From: Rheum nobile
Taxonomy: Eukaryota > Streptophyta > Magnoliopsida > Caryophyllales > Polygonaceae
Assembly: GCA_027886185.1 (NCBI GenBank)
Contig: WOAB01000719.1
Span: 372,001-436,000, forward strand
DNA length: 64,000 nucleotides
Direction: 5' to 3'
Below are positions 63,667 through 64,000 of this stretch, one piece after another. Position 1 is the first letter of the stretch, and the number at the start of each line of letters is the position of its first letter. A model generated the notes under the pieces. That model worked only from the letters and a program-made list of their open reading frames with translations. It was not told the DNA's origin and made no database searches. Made by a program: the position numbers and the translations under genes.

Positions 63667-64000
63667 CTGAGTGGGAGTTGTTGGTGTGGGCCACTCCTTG
63701 ATTGCGTGGACCTTCTCCTCATCTACGCGGAGCCCATCCCTAGAAACAACAAAACCCAGAAAGTTAGTAGAGTCTGAGCATAATACTCACTTACCCAGGT
63801 TGACGTATAAGCTCTCACGTCTCAAGCACTCTAATACCAGCCTAAGATGCTCAATATGATCACGTAAACTACGAGAGTACACAAGAATATCATCAAAATA
63901 CACTACTACAAACTTCCCCAAAAAAGACCGTAAGACATGGTTCATGAGCTGCATGAACGTCGATGGAGCATTGGTCAATCCAAATGGCATGACCAGCCAC
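63667..64000 (-). pseudogene. H reverse transcriptase, C-terminal part
   Basis: MPFGLTNAPSTFMQLM and the catalytic YFDDILVYSRS. A TGA after NLGK replaces the usual Cys codon. The remainder of RT lies beyond the window. Confidence 0.85.

Larger units (their letters stand above)
60997..64000 (-). mobile_element. H: CRM-like Ty3/Gypsy element, 5' part outside
   Basis: 3' LTR at left, then integrase, RNase H and RT on minus, running off the window. Related to C at protein level but with a shorter, different LTR. Inserted in the LINE; left flank ggatc is the expected TSD. Confidence 0.88.

Overview
This is plant nuclear DNA, most likely from a flowering plant. Almost everything in it is transposable element: nested LTR retrotransposons, plus a Mutator-like (MULE) transposase fragment, a LINE relic, a hAT-type MITE and a solo LTR. 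I see no convincing host gene; one candidate 3' exon (29705-29827, minus) is the exception. All ORFs with a recognisable domain are transposon ORFs, and most carry stops or frameshifts. Family letters (A-H) are my own labels. || Layout. (1) 1-27941: two copies of a CRM-like Ty3/Gypsy element (family C) lie tail to tail, C1 on plus (1-19199) and C2 on minus (19200-27941). C1 is split by family A (minus, 1863-15641), which itself carries family B (plus) inside both of its LTRs: complete at 9912-15599 and truncated at 2831-4790. (2) 27942-29867: a MULE transposase 3' half truncated by C2, a long AT palindrome, and a possible minus-strand terminal exon. (3) 29868-53103: family E. A 2,967-bp unit (part-LTR, PBS, gag, truncated C-like LTR, GA-rich flank) is tandemly amplified at the left. 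One larger E body follows (gag, protease, intron, solo LTR F at 40345-41272, ORF2, 3' LTR at 49320-50657), then another diverged gag unit. ORF2 is split by a complete family D element (42579-48194, TSD GATGG). (4) 53104-64000: AT-rich flank, a Tat-like LTR end whose PBS is broken by a hAT MITE (54473-55207), a non-coding LTR element G (55345-59008, minus), a decayed L1-type LINE, and another CRM-like element H (minus, 60997 to the window end). || How it works together. Families A, B, D and E share a PBS complementary to the 3' end of plant tRNA-Asp (the primer used by Athila elements), similar LTR termini and similar 3' ends. None encodes RT, RNase H or integrase here, so they look like non-autonomous Athila-type elements mobilised in trans. 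What they do share is mostly RNA-level architecture: a hairpin at the gag start, a short pyrimidine-rich intron after gag-pro, and a 3' domain with two hairpin-plus-polypurine-tract modules flanking two GNRA-tetraloop hairpins and a central hairpin. The stems of this domain vary by compensatory changes between families. Each family also carries its own GC-rich motif repeated in the LTR, the gag-pro linker and the post-intron leader. This 3' domain is the best candidate here for an undescribed functional system. || All alignments, SNP counts and RNA pairings were done by eye.
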